A stretch of 64,000 nucleotides of DNA, taken from assembly GCF_019795105.1 (NCBI RefSeq), contig NZ_JAIMFO010000005.1, positions 248,001 to 312,000 on the forward strand, read 5' to 3'. Below are positions 25,731 to 35,343 of the stretch, in pieces. How positions within the stretch are numbered: the stretch's first letter is position 1; each line of letters begins with the position of its first letter. Under the pieces are notes generated by a model. That model saw nothing but the letters and a program-made list of their open reading frames with translations. It was not told the origin of the DNA and did not search any database. Made by a program: the position numbers and the translations under genes. Origin of the DNA: Collinsella ureilytica. GTDB lineage: Bacteria > Actinomycetota > Coriobacteriia > Coriobacteriales > Coriobacteriaceae.

Positions 25731-27104
25731 CTAGTTCTCATCGCTTGTACTCTCAGCGCTTGCCTGCTTCATAAAGACCTTCTCGGACACCTTCATGAAG
25801 GGCAGGTACAGCAACACATCAACCACGAGCAAGATCACCTGCAGCACCACGGCAGCAACGTCTCCACCGGTTGCTAAGAAGCTATTCAAGAAGAGCGGGG
25901 TTGTCCAGGGAACCGGAGCAATGCAGGGCGCAATAATGCCTGCCACAGTTGCTAAATATGCCACCGTAATATTTACTGCTACGCACAGTACAAAAGGCAC
26001 CATGAGCGGCAGGTTATACACGAGCGGATATCCATAAATAACTGGCTCGTTGATATTAAAAATGCCCGGCAAGAGCGACATCTTTGCGACCTCGCGAGAA
26101 GGCTTGTACTTGCCCCAAATGAAGGTGGCAATAATCAGGGCAATGGTGCAGCCCGATCCACCACTCAGGGCAAAGACATTAATGATGTCCATATTCATAT
26201 AGTTCTCAACCGGAATAGGCTGACCAGCCTGGAAAAGCGTGGTGTTTTCCAAAAGCACGATGGTCAGAATCGGCTCTACCAAAACACCCGTTACCGTGCT
26301 CTGGTGAATTCCCAGCGTAAAGAGGAAGGTGCCCAAGCAGTATACAAAGACCAGGCCAGGCAGGCTGGTAACAACCGAGCGAAGCGGTGCTTGAATCCAG
26401 GTATTAATAAGCGAGATCAGATCAGTTGCAAAAATTGCATTGAGCAAAAGTGCAGCAAGCGCAAAGGTTCCGAGTGTAAGCATGATCGGAATCAAGACAT
26501 TAAAGGACTTCTCAACCGCAGGGGGCACACCCTCGCCTAACCGAATCGCAAACTTATCAATACCAGACAGCTTGATAAAAAGTGTGGTGGCTAAGAGTCC
26601 AATGGTAATGGCACCAAACATACCCTGGGTTCCGGTATTGGATGCAGAGAGCACACCACCCACCTCAGCCGTGGTGATCTTTTCGGTGATCAGCTCAGAG
26701 CCAGCAGCAAGGTTTGCCGTAACCGTCATGGGCATCATAATTACGAAGGCTGCGATGGAGATAACCACGCATGCCACCGCATTATCAAAGCGCTTGTTTC
26801 GTGCGAGGCTGTATCCAATCATGCCAGCCAGCAGCAAGGCTGAAATATTTAAGGTACCTGAGGCAATAGCAGATCCCCAGTACTGCAGCGTTGTGAGGAG
26901 CTCGGCATTTGGAGCAAGTCCATTCGCGCCCCAGATCTTATCGAATAACACGGCATTTACTAGCACAGCAATACCGACCAGTATGAACAGCGGCATGATG
27001 GTGGCAAAGGCATCGCGCAATGAGCGCAGATGCACCTGGTTGCCGATCTTGGCTGATTTCTCGGCAAATGCGTCAAGAAATGCCTGGCCTTTCGTAGATG
27101 ACAT
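25731..27104 (-). CDS. PTS cellobiose/beta-glucoside-type IIC permease
   Basis: 457 residues with about ten hydrophobic segments. It is the membrane channel of a cellobiose/lichenan/chitobiose-type PTS. Characteristic stretches are LRSLRDAFATIMPLFILVG near the start, FALSGGSGCTIAL, the substrate-site region PGIFNINEPVIYGYPLVYNLPLMVPF and APVPWTTP. GGAG lies 6 bases before the ATG. It follows the GH1 gene after a 249-base gap that carries tandem repeats. Exact sugar unknown; cellobiose or a plant beta-glucoside is likely given the GH1 partner. Confidence 0.93.
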   Translation of the reverse strand: MSSTKGQAFLDAFAEKSAKIGNQVHLRSLRDAFATIMPLFILVGIAVLVNAVLFDKIWGANGLAPNAELLTTLQYWGSAIASGTLNISALLLAGMIGYSLARNKRFDNAVACVVISIAAFVIMMPMTVTANLAAGSELITEKITTAEVGGVLSASNTGTQGMFGAITIGLLATTLFIKLSGIDKFAIRLGEGVPPAVEKSFNVLIPIMLTLGTFALAALLLNAIFATDLISLINTWIQAPLRSVVTSLPGLVFVYCLGTFLFTLGIHQSTVTGVLVEPILTIVLLENTTLFQAGQPIPVENYMNMDIINVFALSGGSGCTIALIIATFIWGKYKPSREVAKMSLLPGIFNINEPVIYGYPLVYNLPLMVPFVLCVAVNITVAYLATVAGIIAPCIAPVPWTTPLFLNSFLATGGDVAAVVLQVILLVVDVLLYLPFMKVSEKVFMKQASAESTSDEN

Positions 27105-27245
27105 AGTGCTCCAATCCTTCGTAGTAGATATGTAAGACTGGTACGATCCGCATCGAACATAATCCGCATCGATCGTGCCTGAGCTGGGGGCGCTGGTGCC
27201 TGGTACGCCTAGGTTGAACGAACAATGCGCCAGGTGCGCCTGGCA

Positions 27246-27335
27246 TGCCTGAGCTGAGCGCGCCTGAGCTGAGCATGCCTGAGCTGAGCATGCCTGAGCT
27301 GAGCGTGCCTAAGCTGAGCGTGACTGAGCCGAGCG
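27246..27335. repeat. 15-bp tandem repeat array
   Basis: Six units of consensus TGCCTGAGCTGAGCR stand head to tail between the GH1 and IIC genes. Short proteins can be read through the array in several frames, as expected for a period divisible by three, but none has a ribosome binding site. Confidence 0.9.
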
Positions 27336-27353
27336 CGAGCCACGCCCAACTCC

Positions 27354-28898
27354 TTAGACGATCCGGTGGGTTTGAGCAACCTCAGCAAGCCAAGCGGCTG
27401 AGCGCTTTGGACGGCGCTCATAGGAAGCGCCAAGATCCACCTCAACGAATCCATACCGATTCTTGTAGGCATTTGCCCAGCTCCAGTTATCAATCAAACC
27501 CCAATAGTGATAACCCAAACAGGGCGATCCTTCCTCAATCGCGCGCGCCAAACACACGAGATGATCTCGCACAAACTCGATACGGTACGAATCTGCAATC
27601 ACGCCCTCTGCATCGCGGTTGCTCTCTTCATGCATCACCCCCATGCCATTTTCAGAAACGAACCATGTCAAACCCGGATAGTTATCCCGGATATAAAGAC
27701 CAAAATCATATAAACCTTCTGGATAAATTTCCCAGCCACGACTCTTGTTGATGCGTGCCTGCGGCCAGTGATAGTCATCTGACAACCGCAGGTGGCCTCG
27801 CTCATCAGTTGCCGCTTGGGGGGCTTGTACGCGGCGCGGCTGATAATAATTGCAGCCCAGCCAGTCAACCACGCCTTCTGCAAGAATCTCCTCATCACCC
27901 GGACGAGTGGGCAAACAGACCCCCCGATCCTCAAGGGTTTTGACCACGTCTGCTGGCAGCTTTCCGGCCGTTACCAAATCGAGCCACCACCGGTTATTGA
28001 TCCCGCCCACCATACGGACGGCCTCCAGATCGGCCTCGCTTGGATCATCTTTTGTATACGTTGGATTAAAGGCGTTGATGAGGCCAATCTTGGCGTCCGA
28101 ACGAATCTCTCCTGCCTGCTGCAGACGCCGAAACGTACGCACCGCCAAGCTATGCGCCAATGAAATATGGTATTGCACGCCGCGAGCCCGACCAAAGTCA
28201 CGAAGCTTGGGATACCAAACGCCCTCTTGATAGCGCATCTCTGGCTCTACCGTAGGCTCATTGAAGGTAAACCAGTGCAAGACCTCATCGCCAAACTCAC
28301 GAAATGCAAGCTCAGCATAGTGAGCATAGGCCTCCACGACCTCGCGGCTCTCCCAGCCTCCCCGGCGAAACAAATACGTAGGCATATCAAAATGGTAGAG
28401 ATTTACAAAGCATTCAAGACCGGCTTCGTGCGAGGCACGGAACAACTCATGGTACCAGGCTGCACCCTCAGGATTGATTGATCCATCGAGCGTTAACAGG
28501 CGGCTCCACTGGATTGAGGTACGCCACGTAGTCAAACCGAGTGAGGCCATCAGAGCAAGATCCTCGCGATACCTTGCCATAAAATCATTGCCCGCGTAGC
28601 TTCCCACTCGATTGTAAAACGCACCAAGATCTTCGTTTGACCAGGTATCCCACAGGTTTTCGAGCTTACCGCCCACACACCACGCGCCCTCGGTTTGAGG
28701 GCCTGACATTGCCGCCCCAAAAAAGAAATCCTCTGGGAGTACGTACCTGTGCGCAGCCGCTTCTGGGTCACCTCCCTGTTTGGGTGCCTGGGTATCTTCT
28801 TCTGTACCTCTTAAATCTGCTTCCTGCGCATCTCCCAAGAGATCTCCTCCCCGCCTCATGCACCTACTCACGAGCTCTGCGCTCAATTCATCCGCCAT
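27354..28898 (-). CDS. GH1 6-phospho-beta-glucosidase
   Basis: Up to 514 residues. Glycoside hydrolase family 1 cleaves the phosphorylated disaccharide delivered by the PTS. The start of the barrel is VLPEDFFFGAAMSGPQTEGAW. The acid/base Glu is in HWFTFNEPTVEPEM and the nucleophile Glu in LTWFVSENGMGVM. The C-terminal YHYWGLIDNWSWANAYKNRYGFVEVDL is typical. The N-terminus carries ~50 extra residues before the barrel. Start choice is open: ATG 28898 has a weak ribosome binding site, whereas a TTG at 28838 is preceded by GGGGAGGAG. It heads the PTS operon and has a good promoter upstream. Confidence 0.9.
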   Translation of the reverse strand: MADELSAELVSRCMRRGGDLLGDAQEADLRGTEEDTQAPKQGGDPEAAAHRYVLPEDFFFGAAMSGPQTEGAWCVGGKLENLWDTWSNEDLGAFYNRVGSYAGNDFMARYREDLALMASLGLTTWRTSIQWSRLLTLDGSINPEGAAWYHELFRASHEAGLECFVNLYHFDMPTYLFRRGGWESREVVEAYAHYAELAFREFGDEVLHWFTFNEPTVEPEMRYQEGVWYPKLRDFGRARGVQYHISLAHSLAVRTFRRLQQAGEIRSDAKIGLINAFNPTYTKDDPSEADLEAVRMVGGINNRWWLDLVTAGKLPADVVKTLEDRGVCLPTRPGDEEILAEGVVDWLGCNYYQPRRVQAPQAATDERGHLRLSDDYHWPQARINKSRGWEIYPEGLYDFGLYIRDNYPGLTWFVSENGMGVMHEESNRDAEGVIADSYRIEFVRDHLVCLARAIEEGSPCLGYHYWGLIDNWSWANAYKNRYGFVEVDLGASYERRPKRSAAWLAEVAQTHRIV

Positions 28899-28940
28899 GC
28901 CTACCAGCACCTACGCATAAGCTCACCGTTCATGGTGCAA

Positions 28941-28968
28941 AGTGTAGCGCTCTACTTGTTCTTGTAAA
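28941..28968 (-). promoter_or_regulatory. Sigma-70-type promoter of GH1-PTS operon
   Basis: Minus strand TTTACA (28963-28968) and TACACT (28941-28946) are separated by 16 bases, about 43 bases upstream of the first candidate start codon. Confidence 0.6.
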
Positions 28969-28995
28969 GCGTTCTTTTTCTGAACGGTGAAATAA

Positions 28996-29032
28996 CGCCG
29001 GCAAACGGCCTAGAGACTAGGATTTGCCGGCG
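28996..29032 (-). terminator. Strong nested hairpin, possible terminator
   Basis: CGCCGGCAAA pairs perfectly with TTTGCCGGCG, and inside it CCTAG pairs with CTAGG. On the minus strand it is followed by TTATTTC, a weak U-tract. It could terminate the unit ending at 29246 or insulate the operon promoter. Confidence 0.5.
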
Positions 29033-29072
29033 CTAAACGGGTGGAAGCCTATACGGGTGGAAGCCTAATTGT

Positions 29073-29166
29073 GTACATACGTGCGTCTTTAAACGCATTT
29101 CTGCCCGTGGTTGGCGTCAAAAGTATGTCTTAAGACGCAAAAATGTACTAATTTTGACCCTCTATA
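29073..29166 (-). repeat. Dispersed hairpin element, copy A
   Basis: Read on the minus strand it begins ATAGAGGGT...TTAGTACATTTTTGC and continues with TTTGACGCCAA, CGGGCAGAAATGC and GACGC. It aligns with copies at 36418 and 58980. GTACAT and TTAAGACGC also pair within this copy. Confidence 0.75.
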
Positions 29167-29245
29167 CCGTGAAATACACGCTGTGTCGCACGGGCACGTT
29201 GGTAAAGATGAATCGATACGCCCCCTCATCCAAGTTTGGACGATG

Positions 29246-29839
29246 TCAATTGCCACGTGGAGCAAGGAATCCATCACGCTCGGTTGTTGAGAACGGCACA
29301 TGAACCGTAAACTCGGTGCCGGGCTTAACTGAGAGCTGAAAGGCTCCTTCAATCTGAGAAACAGATAAATTAAAAAGCTCACTGTCTACCCGCAACCATA
29401 AATGGCGTTGAGCCTCAGAGAGCAGGCTCCAGCCAAGGGAGTCCAAGTATCCGCTCTCTTCGCCGCCCGTTCCATCGTTGCGAATCACAATATCGAGCAC
29501 GACAAGGTTTACCTGGTCAAAATCGGTAGTGTCTGAGGCAATATAATTATAGTCTGGAGCTCTTAACGACGAGTCCGGAGCAAAGCGGCTGATGTACTCG
29601 TTTACCGACATCCGCGATGCGCCCGTCACCGTAATCTCGTACGGATCAGTATGTTCATACTCGTACTCAGCAAAGGATCCCTTCAACGCCACCGGCTCAC
29701 CAAGCGAATGCACCTCAGAAGGATAGGTAGGAGCCACCCGGTTTACCCAGGTAACACCCATAGCAAAGCCTGCGATCAAGGCAATGCCCACCAGCGCGCC
29801 GAGTATCCTAGTCCAGAAAACACGCTTATTGCTCGCCAT
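29246..29839 (-). CDS. Membrane-anchored extracytoplasmic protein of unknown function
   Basis: 197 residues. One N-terminal hydrophobic anchor (VFWTRILGALVGIALIAGFAMGVTWV) precedes an extracytoplasmic domain of ~165 residues that looks beta-rich (VNLVVLDIVIRNDGTGGEESGYLDSLGWSLLSE and a C-terminal GTEFTVHVPFS). Similar small anchored proteins sit beside lantibiotic-type ABC transporters in coriobacteria (from memory), so an accessory or immunity-like role is possible. The start overlaps the ATPase gene end; GGGAAG lies upstream of the ATG at 29839. Confidence 0.75.
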   Translation of the reverse strand: MASNKRVFWTRILGALVGIALIAGFAMGVTWVNRVAPTYPSEVHSLGEPVALKGSFAEYEYEHTDPYEITVTGASRMSVNEYISRFAPDSSLRAPDYNYIASDTTDFDQVNLVVLDIVIRNDGTGGEESGYLDSLGWSLLSEAQRHLWLRVDSELFNLSVSQIEGAFQLSVKPGTEFTVHVPFSTTERDGFLAPRGN

Positions 29840-30494
29840 GAGAGTCACTTCCCTTCAGCACTTCATGGCCGTCCAAGTGACCCTCAGCTAGGTGATAGAG
29901 TTCATCAGATAAGGTGGTGAGAATGCGTGGATCATGGCTTGCAATAACCAGCGCAGCACCACGATCGCGCTCGCGGCGAACCAGCTCGGCCACCATCTCT
30001 ACTCCCGAAGTATCGAGGGCGTTCGTGAGCTCATCAAGCACAATGAGGTCAGGTGATCCCATCACCGCTGCGGCGATTCCGAGCCGTTGCTTCATACCGA
30101 GCGAATACTTCCGGTATCGGCGGTGATCATCGGGGTCAAGCCCTACGGTATGCAAGAGTTCCCGCAGGTGCTCTCTATCCGCCTTTCCTTTAAGAGCTGC
30201 AATGAGAGCCAGATTATCTAGGCCTGTGCGCGTATCCAAAAACGCCGGACCCTCAAGCAGAAAACCAACACTCGGCGGAACTTGGATCTCAATACCTAAG
30301 AGTTTGCCATCAATCCAAACACCGCCCGAACTTGGTCGCATGAGACCTAAAATAGCGCGCATGAGCATCGTCTTACCAGAGCCGTTAACTCCAGCTAAAC
30401 CCACAACCTGGCCAGATTCAGCCGTCAAGGAAATATCTTTTAAGCCCTCTGTACTGCCAATGTGCTTGGTGAGCTCTTTAATCTCGAGTTTCAT
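29826..30494 (-). CDS. ABC transporter ATP-binding protein
   Basis: 222 residues, a single nucleotide-binding domain of the bacitracin/lantibiotic export type. Walker A GVNGSGKT near residue 36, signature YSLGMKQRLGIA, Walker B LIVLDELTNALD (the usual Pro after Glu is Leu), and switch His in VIASHDPR. AAAGGAG precedes the ATG, which overlaps the upstream permease stop (ATGA). The frame is intact although both permease genes upstream are broken, so a working transporter is doubtful. Confidence 0.9.
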   Translation of the reverse strand: MKLEIKELTKHIGSTEGLKDISLTAESGQVVGLAGVNGSGKTMLMRAILGLMRPSSGGVWIDGKLLGIEIQVPPSVGFLLEGPAFLDTRTGLDNLALIAALKGKADREHLRELLHTVGLDPDDHRRYRKYSLGMKQRLGIAAAVMGSPDLIVLDELTNALDTSGVEMVAELVRRERDRGAALVIASHDPRILTTLSDELYHLAEGHLDGHEVLKGSDSHGEQ

Positions 30495-31335
30495 GATTCG
30501 TACTCCTTTGAGAGGATATCCATCCGCGAGAATCGCCAGCTGCCGATGAGCATCGCTGCCGCGCCTAAGCAAAGTGCAAACACGATGCCTCCGAGCGGAT
30601 CTACTCCCGACGTTATAACGGTTGAGGCGCGCCCGAACATGAGGTACTCCCCCGGAAGAAGCGGATGAAACAGCAGAGCCGACATAAACAAAATGCTCGC
30701 GGTAACCCCGTAGCTCAAAACCGGCCGAATCCAAAGCGAAGCGCAAATTGAACCATGCACAGCGCCCACGACATACAGACTCCTGCTCCAAGTGCAGAAA
30801 GGATGGAAAGCGAACGAGGAGTAGAAACAAAATCAATAACATCGATCATGAGACTGCCAACCACGTCCTGACCAATCGTGAGCGACAAATCACCCGAACA
30901 AATCGCAGTTACTGCAGCAGACAATCCGAAGATACAAATCCAGAATGCCAAAACATAGGCACTAATCCACAAGCATTTTGAGATCCACCAACTCCGGCGA
31001 CCCCCGGAAGCCACAACCGTCTGAATTCCAAAACCTTCCAAGTTCCTAAAGGGATAACGCAAAGGAATAAAAAACAAAATGAAGCAAACCATGAGCCACG
31101 ATGCGGGAATGACGAACGGATAATTCCGCTCAGGATGATAAATTGACATACCAGAAAACGAGACAGCAAGCATATCTCCCCAAGCAAGTTCAGTGAGTGA
31201 GAATCCGGCTCCCGTATAGCCAACTAAGAGATACGAGAATTGCAATATCAGCGCACCGGGGATAAGCAGTGCCTGCCGCCATATTGAGCGAAATCCTTCT
31301 GAGAAATCGATTCGGATAAGGGTGCATATCCTCAT
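30491..31335 (-). pseudogene. ABC permease, split by a -1 frameshift
   Basis: The first part (from ATG 31335) has about five membrane segments and stops at 30715. The second part continues in the -1 frame to 30491. The junction lies at 30745-30753: adding one A to the AA in GTTCAATTT would give ...CMVQICASLWIRPVLSYGVTA and restore one protein of about 280 residues. That length and topology fit lantibiotic-protection permeases. The stop overlaps the ATPase start. It could be a true mutation or a sequencing error. Confidence 0.75.
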
Positions 31336-31762
31336 AGGATATCCCTCCTCTGATGCCGAATCAGCAAGACAACCGATGCAAGGGCAGGCACAAGCATCGT
31401 TGCGGCGGTACTCATTGGGTCACGCTCATAAGATCCCCGGTCGCTCGCAAGAGGCTCGCAATATCAATGCAGCACCCCTCAAGAGCCATAATGCTAAACA
31501 CATAATTCGATAGATAGCTAACGATTGTAGCAAGTACGTACGAACTTACCAGCAAGATAACTCGATTTTCAAGCAAAGTGGAACAGGCAAGTACAAATAC
31601 ACCCCAGAGTCCAGCAAGGAAAAAATCAAGTACGGTCTTAGCCAACACAAACATGAAGGAGTGTGTAAAGAAGAGCTGCGCCCACATCTCTGTGTTATGC
31701 ATGCCAAATTTGTCTGTAAACAGGTGATATGAACTTCTTATACAGAGGTGTTTACATGCCAA
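31332..31762 (-). pseudogene. Second ABC permease, N-terminally truncated and frameshifted
   Basis: Two membrane segments are readable (FMFVLAKTVLDFFLAGLWGVF and VILLVSSYVLATIVSYLSNYVF) before a stop at 31412. In the neighbouring frame the sequence continues with SYERDPMSTAATMLVPAL and ends RHQRRDIL with a stop overlapping the next start (ATGA). One extra G in the four-G run at 31435-31438 would join them. Even joined it is ~140 residues, against ~240 for intact relatives, so the N-terminal half is also missing. Confidence 0.65.
31715..31756. promoter_or_regulatory. 8-bp inverted repeat between regulator and permease remnants
   Basis: TGTAAACA (31715-31722) and TGTTTACA (31749-31756) form a perfect inverted repeat 26 bases apart at the end of the regulator gene and upstream of a permease start. 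A binding site is possible but unproven. Confidence 0.3.
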
Positions 31763-32477
31763 TGACCTGCGAAATCTTTTTTCTTAGTTGTTCGCGACTA
31801 TGTACAACCAAAAACGCGAAGCCCTTGCGGCAAGCGGTATTTACGCTCCCACGAGAGTAGCAACGCTCGCGAGCAATGGCGTTCATGGTAAGACCGGTGG
31901 CACTCAAAATCAGAATTTCAGCTTCCTGCTCTGAGAGACCTTTGCTCAACAGATAGTGCAGCACCCGATCGTGGTTGGGCATGGAGATACTCGGGGTGCG
32001 ATGCTCCATAGCACTATGCAAACACAGTTGAGCAAACCCCAACACGGGCATGCTACAGATAATGAGACAAGACACGGCACTGATTACAGAAACTTCGCCT
32101 CGACCACCAAACGGTAATGAAAAATGCAGATGAAAAAATCCTCACATTTCAAGCCGTTCTTCATTGTGCAACACGACCCACACAAGAAAGATTGCAGCTA
32201 TCAAGGCCGGGAACAGAGCAACAGTTGTGCACATGCGAGCAACAAGAGAGCGCCTGCCCTCATGAAACCACCACGCCCGAGCAAGGGTAAGTCCTATAAG
32301 CAAACCGATCCCAATGAGCATCGCACTAGGTGCAGGAGCGGGTTTAATGAGCGATCGTGAAAGGTCATAGGGAGCTGAAAGGAGGAGCAGAGCAATGCCA
32401 AACAGCACTGTTCGCACCATACGGATAAACCACGTGCGCCGTGCTGGTACTTGATCACATTGCTCGTCCACCGTCAC
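31752..32477 (-). pseudogene. Membrane LuxR-type regulator interrupted by an in-frame TGA
   Basis: A GTG start at 32477 with AAAGGG upstream opens a frame with three membrane segments, then an in-frame TGA at 32142-32144. The same frame stays open past it: 22 codons, a fourth hydrophobic segment (SCLIICSMPVLGFAQLCLH), and a LuxR-type helix-turn-helix near LSEQEAEILILSATGLTMNAIARE to the stop at 31752. The whole would be ~240 residues, a design of membrane-bound LuxR regulators known in coriobacteria. The TGA may be a nonsense mutation. Confidence 0.7.
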
Positions 32478-32610
32478 CGCCCTTTCGCTGCGCCGCTACA
32501 TGTGCTCATACCATGCACCGACAAAAATCAACTTTTGTATCGTCACTATAGCGCAGCGGAGTATTTTCGAAGAGCTCTTTTTGTTGAGCAGCCTTCTGTT
32601 GAGCTCTTCA

Positions 32611-34383
32611 CTAGCACGCCCAAGCAGCTGCGCGGTCACCCTCAAACTGCATCCGATAGTATCGTGCATAGGTTCCATCACGAGCCATCAGCTCATCGTG
32701 AGTACCCTGCTCAACCACGCGTCCCTGCTCAACGGTAGCTATAACATCAGCGCTTCGAATCGTTGAGAGCCGGTGGGCAATCACGATTGTTGTACGCCCG
32801 CGTGCTAGCTCAGCCAAGGCTTCCTGCACGGCAGCTTCGCTCTCGTTATCCAACGCGCTCGTTGCTTCATCCAAGATAAGAATCGACGGATCTTTCAAAA
32901 AGACGCGAGCAATAGCCACGCGCTGCTTTTGGCCGCCCGAAAGTCGGCTTCCTCGCTCACCCACAACCGTGTTATAGCCCTCGGGCAAGGTCTCAATAAA
33001 CGTGTGAATATTCGCTCGACGAGCGGCTTGCTCAATCTCAGAATCACTCGCCCGTGGTCGGCCGTAGGCAATATTCTCTCGGATCGTTCCGTCAAAAAGG
33101 TAGACGTCCTGCTGAACCAGGCCGATCGCCTTTCTCAGACTTTCTTGCGTAACATCTCGAACATCTTGCCCATCGATCTCAATAGTTCCTGCATCCACGT
33201 CATAAAACCGAGGCAAAAGCGCGCACGTAGTGGACTTGCCGCCGCCAGAAGGACCAACTAACGCAAGGGTCTCACCTGCTCGAATGGTGAGATTCAGATG
33301 ATCAATGACTGGGCGCTCTTCGCCAGTATCTGTTCTCTCACGCGTTTCGTAGCTAAAACAGACATCGCGATACGTAATTTCTCCGCGCTCCAGCACGAGA
33401 TCGGGGGCACCCGGAGCGTCTGCGATATCTGGTGCATGACGCAATACCTCATCCATACGACGAAAGCCTGCGATCGCCTTTTGGAAGAGCTCCGTGGAAT
33501 TCACGAGGGTCTCTATCGGCGTTGCAAAAAGGCTAATGTAGAGCGCAAAGGTTGCCAGATCAACGGCACTTATTTGGTTGTGCGCAATCAGGTAACCACC
33601 GAGGATGATGATTGCCGCGTACAAAGATCCGGTCATAAGGGCACTCGTAGCTTGGTATCTGCCCATCACGTGATACATGTCCACTTTTGAAGCGAGGTAG
33701 CGCTCATTCGAGTGACCAAACTTAGCGCGCTCCACCTCCTCGTTTGCAAACGACTTCACCACACGCATCCCAGCAAGCGAGTCTTGAAGTTGGGAGTTCA
33801 CTTCCGCGATTCGCACGCGGTTCTCGGCGTAGACCGTTCTCATCCGATAGTTTTGGTGCACCATGATCGCGACAAAGACCAAGGTAATCCCTGCCATCAC
33901 TCCAGCTAGAATCGGGGCGATCGTAAAGAGGATGACGAATGCACCAACAATCTCAATCGTACAGATAATGAGCCATTCTGGAAGATGATGGGCTCCCTCA
34001 CAGATGTCAAAGAGGTCATTTACGACTCTGCTCATCATCTCCGCTGAATTATGGCGGTCAAAATACGAAAAACTCATCCGCTCATATTGGTCAAAAAGAT
34101 CTTGGCGCATCTGGGATTCCATGCGCGCACCCATGATGTGACCTTGAGCAGACACAAAGTAGCGGCACGCCGTCCGCACGAGGTAGAGCACGATCAAGCC
34201 CAGGGCAATCATGCCCAGCGCGTCAAGAATTGCTGCGGATCCTTCGCTAAACAGGCCTCCCGCAAGGGTGCGCAAGATGATAGGAAAGGAGAGATCAATT
34301 GCCGCAAGCACGAGAGCGCAGGCGGTATCTCCTATGAAGAGGTGAAGCTGCGGTCGGTAGTACGAGAGGAAGCGCTTAAACAT
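32611..34383 (-). CDS. ABC exporter half-transporter (permease fused to ATPase)
   Basis: 590 residues. Residues 1-310 are a six-segment exporter domain; ~340-580 are the ATPase with Walker A GPSGGGKST, signature LSGGQKQR, Walker B ILILDEATSALD and the switch His in VIAHRLSTI. It would work as a dimer, exporting drugs, lipids or peptides. There is no peptidase domain. The start at MFKRFLSYYRPQ follows AAAGGCG. It lies upstream of the decayed regulator/ABC locus and is divergent from the gntR gene. Confidence 0.93.
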   Translation of the reverse strand: MFKRFLSYYRPQLHLFIGDTACALVLAAIDLSFPIILRTLAGGLFSEGSAAILDALGMIALGLIVLYLVRTACRYFVSAQGHIMGARMESQMRQDLFDQYERMSFSYFDRHNSAEMMSRVVNDLFDICEGAHHLPEWLIICTIEIVGAFVILFTIAPILAGVMAGITLVFVAIMVHQNYRMRTVYAENRVRIAEVNSQLQDSLAGMRVVKSFANEEVERAKFGHSNERYLASKVDMYHVMGRYQATSALMTGSLYAAIIILGGYLIAHNQISAVDLATFALYISLFATPIETLVNSTELFQKAIAGFRRMDEVLRHAPDIADAPGAPDLVLERGEITYRDVCFSYETRERTDTGEERPVIDHLNLTIRAGETLALVGPSGGGKSTTCALLPRFYDVDAGTIEIDGQDVRDVTQESLRKAIGLVQQDVYLFDGTIRENIAYGRPRASDSEIEQAARRANIHTFIETLPEGYNTVVGERGSRLSGGQKQRVAIARVFLKDPSILILDEATSALDNESEAAVQEALAELARGRTTIVIAHRLSTIRSADVIATVEQGRVVEQGTHDELMARDGTYARYYRMQFEGDRAAAWAC

Positions 34384-34555
34384 AGACGCCTTTCAGGTTG
34401 AACTTTCTGGTCGAATCGTGTGGAGCGGGACAAAGTAGACAAAGCAAGGTGAACGAAGGGTAATTTGGAACAGTAATACAAGTGTAAATCATGATCAGGA
34501 CGGACAAGAACGATACCTGTATACTCGCAACAACCGAACAGAGCGAGGTAGACGC

Positions 34556-35278
34556 ATGCTGAAGTACGAAGCAATTGCAGAAGACCTACGGAAACAAATT
34601 GAAGACGGAACGTTGGGGCAAAACGAACGCCTACCCACCGTTGTTGAGCTATGTCATGCCTATGGCGTGAGCAAGATCACTATTCGTCGTGCTATGGAGC
34701 GGCTGAAAAAGGACGGCCTGGTCTCGAGCCGTCGTGGCAGCGGTACCTTTGTAAAGCGATCTGCCTCGTTTGAAGAAAATCCGCTCGTAACTGGTCTCAA
34801 CGAGCACGCAGAGGGCTTTACCGCTCAGCATGCTAAAGCTGGCGATGCCGTCAGCTCTGAGGTCTACGATTTTGCCGTGATCACACCACCGGCGGAGGTA
34901 GCGGAGCTGCTCGGACTCTCTGCGGAAGACTTCACGTACTACCACTGTCGAACGCGCATCGCCAACGACCTCCCGATTGCCATTGAGTACACGTATATGT
35001 CGCTGGCGCTTATCCCTGGTCTGAAGCTTCATCACTTATATGAGTCGGTCTATCGGTATCTTCGGGAAGAGGTCGGGCTCAAACTCGGGAGTTTTCACCG
35101 TGCAATTCGTGCTGTTCCAGCAACCGAAGAAGAGGCTACGCGCCTAAAAACCGAACCGGGAGCCCCTCTCCTTGAACTTGAGCAGGTTGGCTATCTCGAC
35201 AGCGGCATTCCTTTTGAATACTCCCGCACGCGCAATGTTGGCTCTCGCTACGTTTTAAATAACATCACGCTTGCTTGA
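34556..35278 (+). CDS. GntR/HutC-family transcriptional regulator
   Basis: 240 residues. The N-terminal winged helix-turn-helix (IAEDLRKQIEDGTLGQNERLPTVVELCHAYGVSKITIRRAMERLKKDGLV) is followed by a UTRA effector domain from about residue 90 to 235, which in this subfamily usually senses a sugar phosphate or amino sugar. manA lies 65 bases downstream on the same strand, so control of sugar genes is plausible. A TATACT box lies at 34520-34525 with no clear -35. Confidence 0.92.
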   Translation: MLKYEAIAEDLRKQIEDGTLGQNERLPTVVELCHAYGVSKITIRRAMERLKKDGLVSSRRGSGTFVKRSASFEENPLVTGLNEHAEGFTAQHAKAGDAVSSEVYDFAVITPPAEVAELLGLSAEDFTYYHCRTRIANDLPIAIEYTYMSLALIPGLKLHHLYESVYRYLREEVGLKLGSFHRAIRAVPATEEEATRLKTEPGAPLLELEQVGYLDSGIPFEYSRTRNVGSRYVLNNITLA

Positions 35279-35343
35279 ACTGGATGCCGCATCATCCTCT
35301 ATACTCAAGCTAAAAATCAATCTCATCGCGTTTGGAGCGTAGT

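Larger units (their letters stand above)
28899..29245. other. Intergenic region upstream of the beta-glucoside operon
   Basis: 347 bases holding, in order, the operon promoter (28941-28968), a strong hairpin (28996-29032) and copy A of a dispersed hairpin element (about 29073-29166). No gene. Confidence 0.6.

Noticed and set aside
27246-27335. Possible CRISPR array
   Set aside because: Units are contiguous 15-mers without spacers and no cas gene is near; the same holds for the other arrays.
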